From: Adiantum capillus-veneris
Lineage: Eukaryota; Streptophyta; Polypodiopsida; Polypodiales; Pteridaceae
Length of the DNA stretch: 64,000 nt
Direction of reading: 5' to 3'
NCBI GenBank assembly: GCA_014529385.2
Contig: CM043953.1
Coordinates: 64,062,372 to 64,126,371, forward strand
Position numbers and translations under genes: made by a program. Under the pieces are notes generated by a model. That model was given only the letters and a program-made list of their open reading frames with translations, was not told the DNA's origin and made no database searches. Each line of letters opens with the position of its first letter. Within the stretch, counting starts at the first letter, position 1. Shown piece by piece: positions 25,144 to 43,086 of the stretch.

Positions 25144-25503
25144 TCATGGTCTGCCTAGTATAATATGATATGCTCCCAACCTCGTTGGCATAACATGAAA
25201 ATCAATCACCTCCTTTGCATCATACGCCTCCACTTCTAAGCTCTTTACAACACCCAAACATTTTACTTTCTGATGGTTTGTCAATTTGATCTGAAAGCCT
25301 GACACCCCAGTCACTGTAAGACCCATCTTCTCAACGCATGAGTGTGCTATGACACATATTTGGTCTTTTCCATCAACATAACCTTGTCCTGGATTTTTTC
25401 TTTTGTGCCACACATCTACTATTGCGCAAATGTCTGGTAGCTCATCCATCGCCAACACCTTCACCGAACCTCTCTCTCGTTCTTTCTCCATTGGGCTAAC
25501 CAT
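25144..25503 (-). pseudogene. Aspartic protease region of the Tat-type element
   Basis: The frame carries features of a retropepsin: IAHSCVEKMGL after the flap region, KLTNHQKVKCLG, and the terminal YHIILGRP motif. The D-T/S-G active site expected near the start (AIVDVWHKR) is not intact. It would cleave the gag-pol polyprotein. Confidence 0.6.
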
Positions 25504-25905
25504 CCTCTTTCACTATCACTTTAGCTTAGGCACCATCTCTATAAGCTGCCCAAAAGTAACATCTGTTGTCCTGCTTGTCAGATCCTCCCTTAAGTCATAG
25601 CTTAATTGCCCATCTCCTAGTGGAAAATCTGACATGAAACTTGCAACGAGACCTTCTTTTCCTCTTGGCCTTGACATCGTCGTCTTCATGGCTCTTTTAC
25701 TTCTTCTTACTAGGACCTACACCATTTCTTCCTTCCTTATTCTGTGTGTCCCTCTTCCCAATAGGCATCACCAATGTATCCTCCAGCTTTACTGACTTCT
25801 CCAAGGTGACCACACTTATCAATTTTGTCTTTCCCTTTTTCTCTTGGGTTAATCCATTGGTTCCTTCTTCTCCCTTAATTTCAATGCCATAATCATTTGA
25901 CCTAG

Positions 25906-26730
25906 TTAGCACCTGTCTTGACAATGGATATATGTCTCCCCCCATCCTTGGTGTCTTATCACATTGCGGTTGATGTGGCCCAACTCTTCGCAATTATAAC
26001 ACATGGGCCTCTGCCTCCACACCCTACCATTGCTTTTTCCAACACCATTACTGGGTTTTTCTTCACCTTTGGCTGATTTGCAAACCTTACCCAACCTCGA
26101 TTATTTCCCACATTACCTAGCATGTTTAGGCTGAGATTCTTCATTAAATCTACCACTTGCCTCATGTCTTGCCTTAGCCCATCATCTTGCACTGCTGTAG
26201 TGACCACTGCTGGCATAACCTGAGGAGTAACAGAAACCATTGATTCATGATGAACCTCTGGCATGCGACCTTGCAAAGAATCCATAGGCTAAAATTCAGG
26301 ACTCTTGGGCAAAGACTCTACTCCTAGCTGACTCATTCTTCTCAACTTCCACTCTTTGTTCCTCGCTACATCTAGCGCATCTTCATATGTCCTAGGCTTC
26401 TTTAGCTCCAGTCTCCAATGTATATACTCCCAAAGACCACCCAAGAATCTGTCCTTCTTCATCATGTCAAGTGGGGGTACCTGTGGTGCTAAGGCCTTGC
26501 ACATCCGTTCCGTATGTACTCATCTATTGGGTCACCTTCCCTTTGCACCAAACCCTGTACTTCTTGCCACACTTTGTCAGGATCTTCTGCCTTCACAAAC
26601 TCCAGTCTTCCAATCTATGCCTTAGATCGTCCCAACTTAATCTCACAGGTAGATCAACCGCACTCAACTCCTCTTCAAATGCTTTGGACCAAACTTGTGC
26701 ATCACTCTTCAAACAATCTGGAGAAGACAT
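25906..26730 (-). pseudogene. Gag of the Tat-type element
   Basis: Gag forms the particle that packages element RNA. The 26504-26289 frame has the typical capsid tail (MMKKDRFLGGLWEYIHW, KPRTYEDALDVARNKE). Downstream is a zinc knuckle, CYNCEELGHINRNV, whose last Cys is Val, so it is mutated. At least four frames in different phases cover the gene, so it is not translatable as one protein. Confidence 0.7.
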
Positions 26731-26959
26731 AACATCTGCACCGGTTCATGAATCTGGTTGCTAATGCAAGCAACCTCCATCTTTTCCAAAAATTCTTCCA
26801 CATCTTCACATCACTTCTTCTATGAAATCCCTGATAAGAGAAATCCATGGCTACCCAAGTTTGATGCTTTGAGAACCCCTTCTAACACAGGTGCAAGAAC
26901 CCCAAACTTTTTACTGACTCAATCCACAGAAATTTCAATGGAGCTCAAGCTTTAGAAAA

Positions 26960-27744
26960 GGATGAACACATGCTATGCGCACTGCTAGTAAAAAATCATC
27001 ATGTCTACCTGAACATTTATCTGGATTCTTTGTGCAAAATAAAAAGGAGTGAACTGAGGTCCATTGTGATTATCCATTAAAGGCCAACCATGCAGCTCCC
27101 AAGAAAGCTCACTGGACTAATTATCCTCTGATTTTGCCAGAATTTTAGCAGCATAACAACATAAATGGCTCAAAAGACCAAAAAACCAACCATCACAACT
27201 TGGAAAAATTTTGGTAGAGTTTCCCCAAAACTAGAGCAGTAAAAACCCAAAATATAGACTGTATGCATGTGTAACTTTCCAACAATGGCACCCAAGCATC
27301 AAGTAAAAATCACTAGTACATAGCCTATGAAGAGGTCACAAAAAGGGTGCTCCAGCCACTTGTATCACCGAAAGGATTCCACACTTGAGAATCCCCCAGC
27401 TCAATAAAACCTCACCACGACCCTCTCACAAAGTTTCATGCAAATATCGTATAGTCAAGTCTCAGAAATGGTTGGGACTGCCAAATAAAACCAAGTATGG
27501 ATCCACAAAGGCGTACAATGGTAGTATCCACAAGTAACGTACAATGCCAGACAATGCGCTCAAGCAGGCGCCAAATGATGCATATCCACGACAACTACAA
27601 GTGACTCTCACTTGCTACTATATCACTGTACTCCACCTACCTATACCTGTGTGAATCACTTGTACCTCTACCTAGTAACCTGTAACCTGTAATCTGTAAT
27701 CCTGAAGTTGAAGGTACTCAAAGAAGATCCTCTGTGGGGGTGCC
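26960..27744. other. 5' untranslated leader of the Tat-type element
   Basis: No frame of note lies between gag and the primer site. The segment ends at the LTR insertion at 27745. Confidence 0.5.
27727..27744 (-). other. Primer binding site of the Tat-type element, split by an insertion
   Basis: On the minus strand, after removing the inserted element and one copy of GTGCC, the 5' LTR end (..GGTCACA) is followed by six bases and then TGGCACCCCCACAGAGGA. This has the TGG start expected of a sequence complementary to a tRNA 3' end. The matching tRNA is not identified. Confidence 0.6.
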
Positions 27745-27907
27745 TGTCAGGACATGGGCCCTACGGGCAAGGCCCTACCCTAAGGGGGGTCACGAACCCC
27801 GGCCACGGGCTAGCTAGCAGTGAGGATAGGGGATCCTAGCGCTAAGAGCCTATAAGTATGGGCGGTTGGGTGGTGGATCCAGGTCTGTAGCTCCTAGGAT
27901 TCTCACA
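27745..27907 (+). repeat. 5' LTR of the non-autonomous element
   Basis: 163 bp, starts TGTCAGGACATGGGCC and ends TTCTCACA. A TATA-like site (cctataagtatgg) lies near 27850. The LTR is very short for plant elements. Confidence 0.95.
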
Positions 27908-27920
27908 TTGGTATCAGAGC
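27908..27920 (+). other. Primer binding site, initiator Met tRNA
   Basis: tTGGTATCAGAGC directly follows the LTR; it is the standard plant primer site complementary to the initiator Met tRNA 3' end. Confidence 0.95.
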
Positions 27921-27971
27921 TCAGGGGAGAAGGGGGAGGAAGAAGAAGGGGTCATGGAGGCCATGGATCTA

Positions 27972-33453
<5,482 letters not shown>

Positions 33454-33467
33454 AAAGGGGGGAGTAA
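33454..33467 (+). other. Polypurine tract of the non-autonomous element
   Basis: tccaaaggggggagtaa-type purine run directly before the 3' LTR; it primes plus-strand DNA synthesis. Confidence 0.85.
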
Positions 33468-33630
33468 TGTCAGGACACGGGTCCTATGGGCAGGGCCCTA
33501 CCCTAAGGGGGGTCACGGACCCCGGCCACGGGCCAGCTAGCAGTGTGGACAGGGGATCCTAGGGCTAAGAGCCTATAAGTATGGGCGGTTGGGTGGTGGA
33601 TCCAGGTCTCTAGCTCCTAGGGTTCTCACA
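33468..33630 (+). repeat. 3' LTR of the non-autonomous element
   Basis: 163 bp, TGTCAGGACACGGG to GGTTCTCACA, same length as the 5' LTR with about 11 substitutions and no indels. It is followed by the target duplication GTGCC. Confidence 0.95.
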
Positions 33631-33642
33631 GTGCCAAAAGAA

Positions 33643-33704
33643 TGTGACCGGGATGGAGATACACACAACACCTCTATAATCACTCGACACAAACTCTTGG
33701 GATA

Positions 33705-33738
<34 letters not shown>

Positions 33739-33956
33739 TGGGGCACCACTTGGCTTACACAACCCACCTGACCAAGACAGGGAACACACCGATGGAGTGA
33801 GAGCACTCAACACACACACACATACACACACACACACAAATCAGCTCAAAGGGAAAAGATTTATGATGCTTAGATACAGTTGAGTTTGGGCCTACACCAA
33901 TGGGGCAAATAGCTTACACCATATGGATGAAATATGTGTTAGAAAATAAGACGTAG
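33643..33956 (-). repeat. 5' LTR remnant of the Tat-type element
   Basis: It starts TGTGACCGGGATGGAG and follows 20237-20515 closely, apart from a CA-repeat expansion at 33711-33736. At 33957, after ..atggatgaaatatg, it is cut by a sequence starting TGTTAGAAAATAAG. The promoter part seen in the left LTR is therefore missing. Confidence 0.85.
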
Positions 33957-34495
33957 CTAAATAGATAATTGAGTAGATTACTTAATGGAGAGAGACAAAT
34001 TTACATACACAAGATTGTAGAGTAGAGAGAGAGAGAGAGAGAGAGAGTACACACGATATACGTGGTTCAGCCAATGTGGGCTACGTCCACGGGAAAGTAG
34101 CCACTCAATGGCTTTAGTACTTCAAAACAAGAAGTAGTTTACAAAGGGATTATACCCTTAATGGAGCTCCCGCCTTGCTTCACTCTCACCACCTCACACT
34201 CACCTTGTTGCATCAACTTCACACACTATGAAATGTGTGTAGAAATGGCCTCCTTTTATAGGCCAAAAGGGCCGCCCTCTCTTATGAGAGACAGCCATGT
34301 GTAGCTGCCCTTGTGCGAATAAGTCCAAATCGGACCCTCCAATCTGCCCATGTGTGGCTGCCCTTGAGAAGACAAGTCCGCTTTTGAATTCGGCCACCGG
34401 CCACTGGCCATTGACTTCCGACCACTGGCCACCGGCCAACCGACCGGTTGTTTTCCGACCACTTTCCGGCCGCCGTCCGGCCATAATATTTCGAT
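33957..34495 (-). repeat. Copia LTR fragment
   Basis: It begins TGTTAGAAAATAAGACG (minus sense ends ..CTAACA). A minus-strand TATA box (TATAAAAGG) lies at 34252-34260, so transcription would run leftward. A (GA)n run is at 34026-34047. It joins directly to RT-connection sequence at about 34495, so the true LTR start is lost or unclear. Confidence 0.6.
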
Positions 34496-35070
34496 GAAAA
34501 GGAATATTCTGGCAATGTAAAGTGCCACTCAATTAGCAAAAAATCCTCTTGACAATTTTCCAATGCTTAGACCCTAGTCTATGCATAAATTTGTTGACCC
34601 TATAAGACTGCAAGTTGAATATCCGACCTCATATTGCAACATAATTAAGGCATCCAACAACAATTTGATATAGAGTGACATCTATAGGATCACCAACATC
34701 ATGAAGACTGAATTTCAAACCTTTTTCATTGGAGTAGCAATAGGTTTGCAGTCCTCAAGTCCAAACTCACATAGTAATGTCTCTATCTAGCTTGTTTAAC
34801 ACAAGAAAACACCACCATCGCACTGCTTTTCATCTTGAAAGTAGCATTCAAATCAACCTTAAATTCAGTAATATGTGTCTCATTGGATCTAGTGATCAAG
34901 AAATCATCAACATAAAGAACAACGATGAGAAGTACATCAACCTCATGCTTTACGTACAAAGTACTTTTTGTTGGACTGTTACGAAAGCCTCATTTAATCA
35001 AATGAGTGTGAGCTTTCTCGTAGCAAGTACAAGGAGACTGCTTCAACCCATACAAATATTTCTTACATTT
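34496..35070 (-). pseudogene. Copia reverse transcriptase fragment
   Basis: The minus strand reads KKYLYGLKQSP, then SPTKSTLYVKHE, then the active site VVLYVDDFLITRSNETHI and FKVDLNATFKM. In shifted frames follow GLEDCKPIATPM and VNKFMHRLGSKHWKIVKRIF, the conserved block before the RNase H. In-frame stops and frameshifts are present, and the RNase H itself is deleted. Confidence 0.85.
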
Positions 35071-35156
35071 TTACACTTTTGTTACCATACATATGTGGTA
35101 GTGATGTATGTGAACACAAGGACCATCGGGGCATTTTTTCCCTCACTATGAGGTTT

Positions 35157-35303
35157 TTTTCCCTATGCATTGTATAACCCCCATCATTCTAGGGCTAGCT
35201 TATCTTTCATTTGTGCACTAAGCAATACTCTCTTTGTTGTGTGTCTAGAGCTTCTTCACCCTCTCCAAGATCTGTGTGTTTCCCTGCAACCCTATTTCCA
35301 ACA
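35157..35303 (+). repeat. 3' part of a Copia 5' LTR
   Basis: A T/C-rich LTR end finishing ..cctatttccaaca just before a primer binding site. The 5' end of the LTR is not defined. It points away from the RT fragment to its left, so two Copia pieces stand head to head. Confidence 0.65.
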
Positions 35304-35305
35304 AC

Positions 35306-35317
35306 TGGTATCAGAGC
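35306..35317 (+). other. Primer binding site, initiator Met tRNA
   Basis: TGGTATCAGAGC two bases after the LTR end, the usual arrangement in plant Copia elements. Confidence 0.92.
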
Positions 35318-35663
35318 ACGTTGTGTCCTGCTGGGCATAGTCATCAGCATTGCCAGTACCTGCGTGCTCCCTTTCTTCAATTTGGTTGAGCTTTGGTGAG
35401 CATCAACAGGTTTCCAAATACTTTGGGTGAGCTTGTAGAGTATGGTCTACTCAAAATTTCCATTCGGGCTCATTTTGCCCTGTGTTTCCACTGCAAGCAG
35501 TACTACGTAGGCAATTCGTCCTTTTGTGCAAAATTTTTGTCAGTAAAATTTTCTGCAAAACATGTCCTTTATAGTCTTCTTTGAATTGTTCTATGTATCA
35601 TGTATTGGTCCTACTTTGCTTTACCTCTTTAGATAGTTTTCACCTCAGGTGCAGTCACTCGTC

Positions 35664-36470
35664 ATGGCTGACAACAACACAAATGTATTCGAGATGTTTG
35701 TTGTTAAGGATAAATTGGATGAGGACAATTACCAATGTGGGCTTATATAATGCAACATGTTCTTGTGTCAAAGGGTGTTTAAAATGTTGTGCAGCATTGA
35801 TGTATGTCCAAATTTTGTGGACACGTGCACTATTGAGGATGTTGGAGGTTTTGGTGGCAGGATTGTTACTGTTAGAGCTGGTTTTTCTATAGTTGAGCAA
35901 GCTCATTGGATTCTAGAGATGCACAAGCTCATGCATTCATTGCATTATGTGTGAAGCACATTATTAATCCTCACATTTTCTCAGCTAAATCAGCTAAACA
36001 GACTTGGGATATTCTAGTTGGTCTTTATGCAAGTCACAATGAGGCTAAATTGCATTGTTGCATAAAGAGATGGAGTCAAAGATTATGCATAATGAAGATG
36101 ACATGGACACTTTTCCCACTGGTATCAAGGATATTAATGAGAAACTCATTTTTTCAAGCAAAGTCATTTATGACAGTTCTTGTTGTGCAGATTGTTCTTG
36201 ATGCTTTGTGAGATTCTTATCATACTTTTGCTCATACTTGGAGACTAATGACCCAAGGAAATCCTGATGTTGTCATGCTGGATGCAATATATCCATTGCT
36301 ATTGTAAGAGTCACTTTCAAGAAAGAACAGGGTTAAACAATAGTTGAGAAGGTTTTTATTGATGCTCAAAGAAAAGATGGTAGCAGTAATGTGGCCACTT
36401 TACATGGACCAGGTTCTTCAATGTGTGGCAAATCATCTGTTCCTAATGCTGCTACTAGGGAGATATTTTT
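35664..36470 (+). pseudogene. Copia gag, broken
   Basis: It starts at ATG 35664 (MADNNTNVFEMFVVKDKL, then DEDNYQ). A frameshift near 35735 leads to the capsid-type block around 35906 (RDAQAHAFIALCVKHIINPH; SAKQTWDILVGLYASHNEAK). A second shift follows near 36055. No zinc knuckle or pol is present; the sequence runs into a microsatellite. Confidence 0.8.
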
Positions 36471-36645
36471 TGGCTAGCGCTTTATTGGAATCTAATGAGC
36501 AAATTCCAAAAAGTTTCTTTTCCTCTCTTCTCAACTTTATTCTCTCTCTTGATCCTCTATTGGTCTCTTTCCCTCTCTGTCTTTCTCTTTCTCTCTCTTC
36601 TCTCTTGATCCTCTTGATCCTTTGTCCACCTTGTCCTCGGCCTTG

Positions 36646-36784
<139 letters not shown>

Positions 36785-36962
36785 ACACACAAGGAGAAGT
36801 ACACACCTAAATCAATGTACATCAAGATTAGTGCTAACAAACGAGAGATGAGAAGATTTATAAACCAAGATAAGCCAAAACATCTTTGCCAAAGGTCCAA
36901 TTCCTGCCCTATCCATATCAACTTTGCCAGCTACAATACATGGAAAAAAATGTGTCACAAAA

Positions 36963-38840
36963 TTATACAATCATTGGTAATTTTGGATATGTGCATTCAT
37001 GGTCAAGAGCATTGTAGAAATGTACTTTGCTTAACACGGGTTGATGTATGAACATGTTTTCATTTTTTCTCAATCCAAGAACTCTCAAGAAAATGAAGTA
37101 CAAGTGCTTGCAAGCCAAATAAGATTTTGTATTGACCTCCCTATCGGTGAAATCAGGGCATGTGCAGTAGGGTTCATCCTTGATGTGCACCTCATACAAC
37201 CCCACATGTCCATCTAGTGCGTGATGCTCAAACTTGAAGACTTCATGTGCTTTGTTTACAATGCATTTCTCTTCAATCACCTTTAAACAAAGAGCGAGAC
37301 CAATTTTCTTAGCTGCCTCCTCTAAAATGGAAGTTCATAATTTGACTCTTATGCCATTTCTTAGTATTGAACAAGTGCTACCTGCTTTTGTTGAAGTGAA
37401 AGAGGAATCACCTCCACCCTTGGGAGGATTTTTATTCTCTTAATATTTTCCAATTGTCTCCACTTGAAATCCTCCTTCAAGTAGTACCTCAACTTCTTCA
37501 TCAATGAGATTTGTTCCTAGATCAACCAGCCAAATTGTTGGAGGAGGAGATGGCCTTGGTTCTATATTATGATCCACCACATAGCAATGAATAACATGTC
37601 TGGGGGGATAGAACCAAAGCCATTGTCTAAGTAGCCCATTTGGATGTTTTCTATACCCCTCAAAGGATGGTGCAAGAGTCCCTTTACTACATGCCACAAT
37701 ATTTTGTCCACATATTTTTCCACCATTGGGGGTGCCACTGCATGTCACACAATTGCCGAGAGGGGTTCTTCTGATTGCCCACATAGCTTCATTGACCTTT
37801 CATTCCAAAACACAAAACATCATCTTCTCTTTGAAATTATCACTCCCATCTATTGCCCCTGAATCTTCCGTGAAAATGATCTTCCTTGGCCTTCAGTGTG
37901 TTGTATGGTCTCGTGTTTTTGCATTATAATGTGGCCTATGTGTCAATTCATCCTCAACATCAATCACAATCGATGGCCCTTGCTTTTTTCGAACAGTTTC
38001 TTTGTCTCCTTCAAGAGGGGTGCGAGTCTTATACATGGGTGTTCCATATGTAGCCTCATTTACTATTCTTATCACTTGTGTTGGACTAGAGGAAACTCTT
38101 TCCTTTTGTGCTTCTCTAGTGAAGGACCCTTTCCAATATGTTTACCTTGAGAGTAAGAAACTGCCTTCGTGCTTTGTAGTATTGCATTTTCCATATCTGA
38201 AGTACATGCAGCATACAATGAGAATTTTTTTTTAAACCCTTCGCATGCAAGTGAGCTACCATGCTTGCTCTAGGCCAAGTTGGTTCTTGGATTGTTTGCC
38301 CCACCAGCACTTCCCTCTATTGTTTTCATGATGCTCCCCCAATGTGCAATACGCAACTCCCACCAACTCAACCAAGAGTTCATTTGGATGTGTGAGTGTC
38401 CATTCCAAGCTGCAAGCAGGCTATGCTATAGAGGTGAAACGCTTTCAGCCCTCCTTATCACACGGACACTTGTTTGATTTTCACTATCTTTGAATTAAGC
38501 TTCGTCAAGGTGTTGGGCTTCGTCATTGCAGTAAAAAATGACAAAATACTATTTGTACTCCTTACCTCGATAGAGTTTTGCAATGCTTGTTCTCCAAAGA
38601 GTTGTTCCTTGCTTGGACTAGAAAGGTCTATGTATGGAACATCCACCAAGGGAGCATCCATGCCACTTGAATTTGAGACTGTGTCTTCTTCGACTAGTAC
38701 CATGAACTTTGTAGAGAGAGATTCGTCCATAGTATAAAACTCCTCTTTCAAGTGGTTACGTGTTCTCTCCATTAGCACTGTCCAATCTTCACACCCAACC
38801 ATGACAATTGCATGCAAAGCAGTAAATATTTGTGGCACAA
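36963..38840 (-). pseudogene. SWIM-type zinc finger protein, pseudogene
   Basis: One frame (38075 to 36963) stays open except for four stops, three of them TGA or TAA where a sense codon is likely. It carries MWAIRRTPLGNCVTC, LRQWLWFYPPRHVIH and, near the end, a SWIM finger: CTCPDFTDRE, then LACKHLYFIFLRVLGL (C-x-C..C-x-H). SWIM fingers bind DNA or proteins and occur in plant transposase-derived and ubiquitin-ligase-like proteins. Upstream pieces in other frames (38460-38080, and a 126-codon frame from 38838) may be the N-terminal part. It is either a decayed host gene or a fragment carried by a transposon; the family within the SWIM group is not recognised. Confidence 0.6.
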
Positions 38841-39089
38841 CATGCTCCTATAGATATTTAACCCCAAAGATAATCTTCCCATTTGTAAAGGGAAAATCCC
38901 TTTCAAAAGAAGGGAAGGCTATAGTACATGGCATGACAGTAAAGTTGAAAGATAAGAAGGAGATTGAAAAGATGAGAGTGAAAGTGTTTAATTGTGTTTA
39001 GAAGAGTTAAGAGAATTTTATATTGATCATAGTAGTTATTAGTATTTTTAATAATTTTTGAAATCCATATTAAAATTATTTTTAAAAAA

Positions 39090-39358
<269 letters not shown>

Positions 39359-39474
39359 ATTGTCAATCCATGGGACGTAGCTGACCCGACTAGTGCATGG
39401 AGGGTACAAGAGATAGCTAATCTCTCAAAAAACCGAAGTCTAGACCGTTCCTAACTATCTCAGTCTCAAATGTG

Positions 39475-40256
39475 TGTCAGACATCAAAATCTACTTTCTT
39501 TACCGCAAGTTTGTTCTGATGATTTAGTATAGCTACGAGTCTCCAAATGCAACAAAATTTTACACTTAGCATGAGTATAGTATCCTTGACAATCACGTGT
39601 CCTCAAATGTCATTTTTGAAACTCGAAAGAAATCGTGCCTAAGATAAACAACCTATTTTAGGTCAGCCAGTTTCAAACTCTGAAGCACTCTATAGCTTCC
39701 TCTAGGCATGCTCTACCTATTCCTAAGGTCAAAAATCAATTATGGTGCGTGTATGGTGCGTAGGGGAAAAATTAGCTTGTAGATAGCACGACTAAAATCA
39801 CACTTTCATCGTGAGAAACTTATGTTAAATGGAAGAGATTTCACCTGCAAACACGTTGATATGCTCAAAATAGCAATGCCACACCGTATAAGAGAGACAC
39901 AAAGATCCAGAGAAGACAATAGACTCACGTTGAGATTCTGCAGCAAACCCTTACTTTCATTATCCAAAGTTAGGTTTTTAATTACAAAGGTTGGCTTTAA
40001 TACCTTAGCCAAGGTTCAAAGAATGGATTTCTAGCTATTTGGGGTCAATACAAGGCTTAGAAATTGCATCTGATTACAAACTTGGATGTCCTCAACCACT
40101 TTAGACTCATTGATAATCAATAAAATTACAATGGCTTTGAACTTTGCAAGATTTTTCAGTGATACAAAGGCATTTGATACATTTAATTGGCTCTTAAAAT
40201 GAGTGGCACCACTTTTGATGCTCTTTCTCTTGCTCTTGTTAGTTGAGCAGCTAACA
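39475..40256 (-). repeat. Probable 3' LTR of element C (older Ty3 element)
   Basis: On the minus strand the sequence after a G-rich polypurine tract starts TGTTAGCTGCTCAAC. The left boundary is a guess. No second LTR of this element is in the window, so the assignment rests on the polypurine tract and the position after the last ORF. Confidence 0.45.
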
Positions 40257-40274
40257 TTCCCCCCCCCCCCCCCC
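40257..40274 (-). other. Polypurine tract of element C
   Basis: On the minus strand a run of about 15 G followed by AA lies directly before TGTTAG. The homopolymer length may have grown after insertion. Confidence 0.5.
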
Positions 40275-40431
40275 ACCATTGCCTGTGTCATCCGCGACAC
40301 AGCTACTTAGGGTGCTAGGTAGTGGTAGGGCTTCCTGGCCGCTGTCCTTTGTGCGTACTACTCAAGACCTTGCTGGTATCTGAGGCGGGTTATTTATCTT
40401 TGATTGATATAAATTTCCCTTATTTCTTTGC

Positions 40432-41078
40432 TCAATGTGCTTGCAAATTTCTGATGACGGGGCCAAAGATTTTAGAGCGATAAGTGAAGAAGCCTATGTA
40501 GAATGCTTCTTCAAATTTTTGCATGAGGTAGGATGGTAGAAACATCACCCTAGCATAAAACCCATGAAGCACTTCTTTGGAGTGTTGGCCTGATAAAATG
40601 TAGCATAGTCCCTTGGCGCCTTCGAGAAAAGACATACAGGTGGCACCTATTTGTTGTGCACGATGAAAAGTTTGCAAACAAGTTAAGAGCATTTTTGCAA
40701 TCCCTACCAACATGATGCATTCCAAATCCGTGATGCCGCAAAATAGCTGAATAGTCGAGGACAGTGTGTCCACCATGTAGGTCTCTGTGGGTTGGCTATT
40801 TGAAGAAGGTGGAAACCTTAGGTAGGTTAGCCAATTAGGCCTCTTTTACTAGAAGAGAAATTAAGTGTTGCTGCCATGTTTGGACTCTTGGCACCGGGCA
40901 CTGCACAAGATCTTGCTTGATAGGAGTTGGCGCATTTGTATACAAGATCAAATACCTAGGGTGTTGGTTCAGCCAGATCTCCAGCCATTTGGAGTGTGAC
41001 AGTGTGGGGTCGGCTTGGAAATCTATAAGTAACTACTCTTTGATCTGGAGTACTTCAAATTTGATGAGAGGAACGGGT
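40432..41078 (-). pseudogene. 3' part of the post-integrase ORF of element C
   Basis: This is the downstream half of the ORF described at 49979-52737. Read across the chromovirus insertion, with one copy of ACCC(G/T) removed, the frame continues as HQQDLPVPLIKFEVLQIKE, then DFQADPTLSHSKWLEIWL, to the frame at 40776-40432 (QKFEEAFYIGFFTYRSKIFG). A few stops interrupt it. No domain is recognised in this half. Confidence 0.6.
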
Positions 41079-42105
41079 TGTAATGGAATTTTCCTATTCA
41101 ATTTGAGAGTAGCGGAATTTAATGAGAGTACTTTCAAGAAATGATTTTGTGAGCATAGCGGGTTGACATAATTGAAGATAGCAACATAATCATAGCAATT
41201 AGTTAACTTGCAATGACAATACTTTTGCAAGAGAGAGAATTTAGAGAACATGACAACATTTGAGGACCGGATTTATGTGGAGCCGGTCCCCCCTCCAATA
41301 GGCATTTGTATTATGATTTCTCCCATAAAGGGAGATTTGTTACAATACATTCTTTGTGTTCCTTGTGACCTAGGTGACGCAATGAAGATGGAAAGCTTCA
41401 TGCATCATCATCATAGCATAACCTAAACTTGAAGAAAGCTTTAACTATACCAAGCCTCAGTCCCAAGACCTCAAACACCTTCGAAGGTGGAGAGAGCTAG
41501 CAGGGAATGAGGGTAGAGAAGAGGAAGAAGAAACATTTCATACGAGAAAGAGCTAGTTCCTCACTTATCGTAACTCTTGTGCTAGCATACATAATAGCAT
41601 AGTAATGAAGAAGAAATAGATGGCAAGCTCAAGCATTGAAGCATGGCTCTTGGATGGATTTGCACTCCATAGCCAAGAGTGTTGGTGTAGGCTCTCAACC
41701 TCTACTTGCTTGGAGAAAGAGAGGGAGCTCTTGCACTTTGCATATTACACAATGAGAGTGTTTTTGAGTGTGTGTGGGTGAGTATACCCCCTAAGCACCC
41801 CCCGAGCTTGCTTGGGTCGACCCCCCCTTGTAGCTCATGCTTGAAGCTCATTGGACCCCTCCAGGCCTAGCCAATCACAAGCAGGAGCCATTACAAGCAA
41901 CAGGGATAGTAGCCTTGGGACAAGTGTCCCCCTTTCCCCTTTGAGAGAGAGAGGACTTGATAAATGCAAAATCAATTAATTAAATATCCTTTATTATCAT
42001 TGGACCCCTTGGGTGTCCAACCAATAGGTTTCAGGCACACCATGAGGGCAACATGAGGAGGAACTTGACAAGTGTCCTTGCTGCCTCTTCAAGCTGGGGC
42101 TTCCC

Positions 42106-42156
<51 letters not shown>

Positions 42157-42726
42157 CTCTCATCCCCCCCCCCTTGTAGGCTCGCCCCCTCCTTGTAGGG
42201 ATCTTTTTGACTTTGAATGAGCAAGCCCCTTAGTCATCAAGCATGACTAAGCACTTGAAGTAGGGGGTGTTCCCACAAGCATCTCAGGCAAGCTTCTCAA
42301 GGCACTTCAAGCACCTTAATCATGCACCAAGTCAAGCACCTCAAGCATGGATCCAGCCAAGCACCTCAAGCATCTTAATCAAGCACCTCAAGCAGGACAA
42401 GCACCTCAAGCACGACAAGCACCTCGAGTTTGGGCCGGGTTCCCACCTCAAGCTCAGCCCTAGCTTACCTAAGGTCAAAGGACTTTTACACACATTATTG
42501 GAGGTCTTCAATGAAGCTAACCCTAAGGTCTTATGCTCCATTGGTTAGCCTTGCTCTTGATAGACCATCTCCCATTTGGGCCCCTTTACTATTGGCCCCG
42601 TGTTGAGATAGATCTATAAGCACATATCTATATCTTAACACTTGTTCCCGTTTATTCTCCCACATTAAGTGATCAATTTAATATGAGAAAATCATTTGGG
42701 TTGGTTAGATATTAGATTTTATGACA
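41079..42726 (-). repeat. 3' LTR of the chromovirus
   Basis: 1648 bp, TGTAATGGAATTTTCC to TTTTATGACA in plus sense. It contains a (GT)n tract at 42107-42155 (49 bp) and several aagcacctcaagca repeats near 42300-42420. Confidence 0.95.
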
Positions 42727-42742
42727 TTACCTCTCTCTTGAA
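42727..42742 (-). other. Polypurine tract of the chromovirus
   Basis: Minus-strand purine run caagagagaggtaa directly before the 3' LTR start TGTCATAAAATC. Confidence 0.75.
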
Positions 42743-43086
42743 ATCATAGTCTTCCTCGACTATGAGGTAGAAGAGATAAAGCCTTAGTCATTAGTCAATT
42801 GTACTTAGCGGGTAGAGGATCCCTTTTTTACCCTACGACATCTTTCCAAGATGGATGACTAATCCATTTGGTGCTTGGGAGACATAGCTGCCGCAAGCAT
42901 GTCTGCTCTTTAGTCCATTTCATTCTCCCAAAGTAGAGTGACAAATTCTACTTGGTGTTTGAGAGACGTCGTCGTCACAAACATGATTCTAAGCATGCAT
43001 ACTAGTTAAATTTGTGCACAATTAAAAAGAGGACTAGTCTTATAAGACAAAAACATGAGTCATTTAAAAGAAATTTGTACATTTGC

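Noticed and set aside
34200-34563. Three overlapping 90-110 codon frames
   Set aside because: They cover the Copia LTR and its junction with RT; only the RT part at the right end is genuine.
35306-35317. TGGTATCAGAGC as part of a tRNA gene
   Set aside because: It is the complement of the tRNA 3' end next to an LTR, that is, a primer binding site; no cloverleaf surrounds it.
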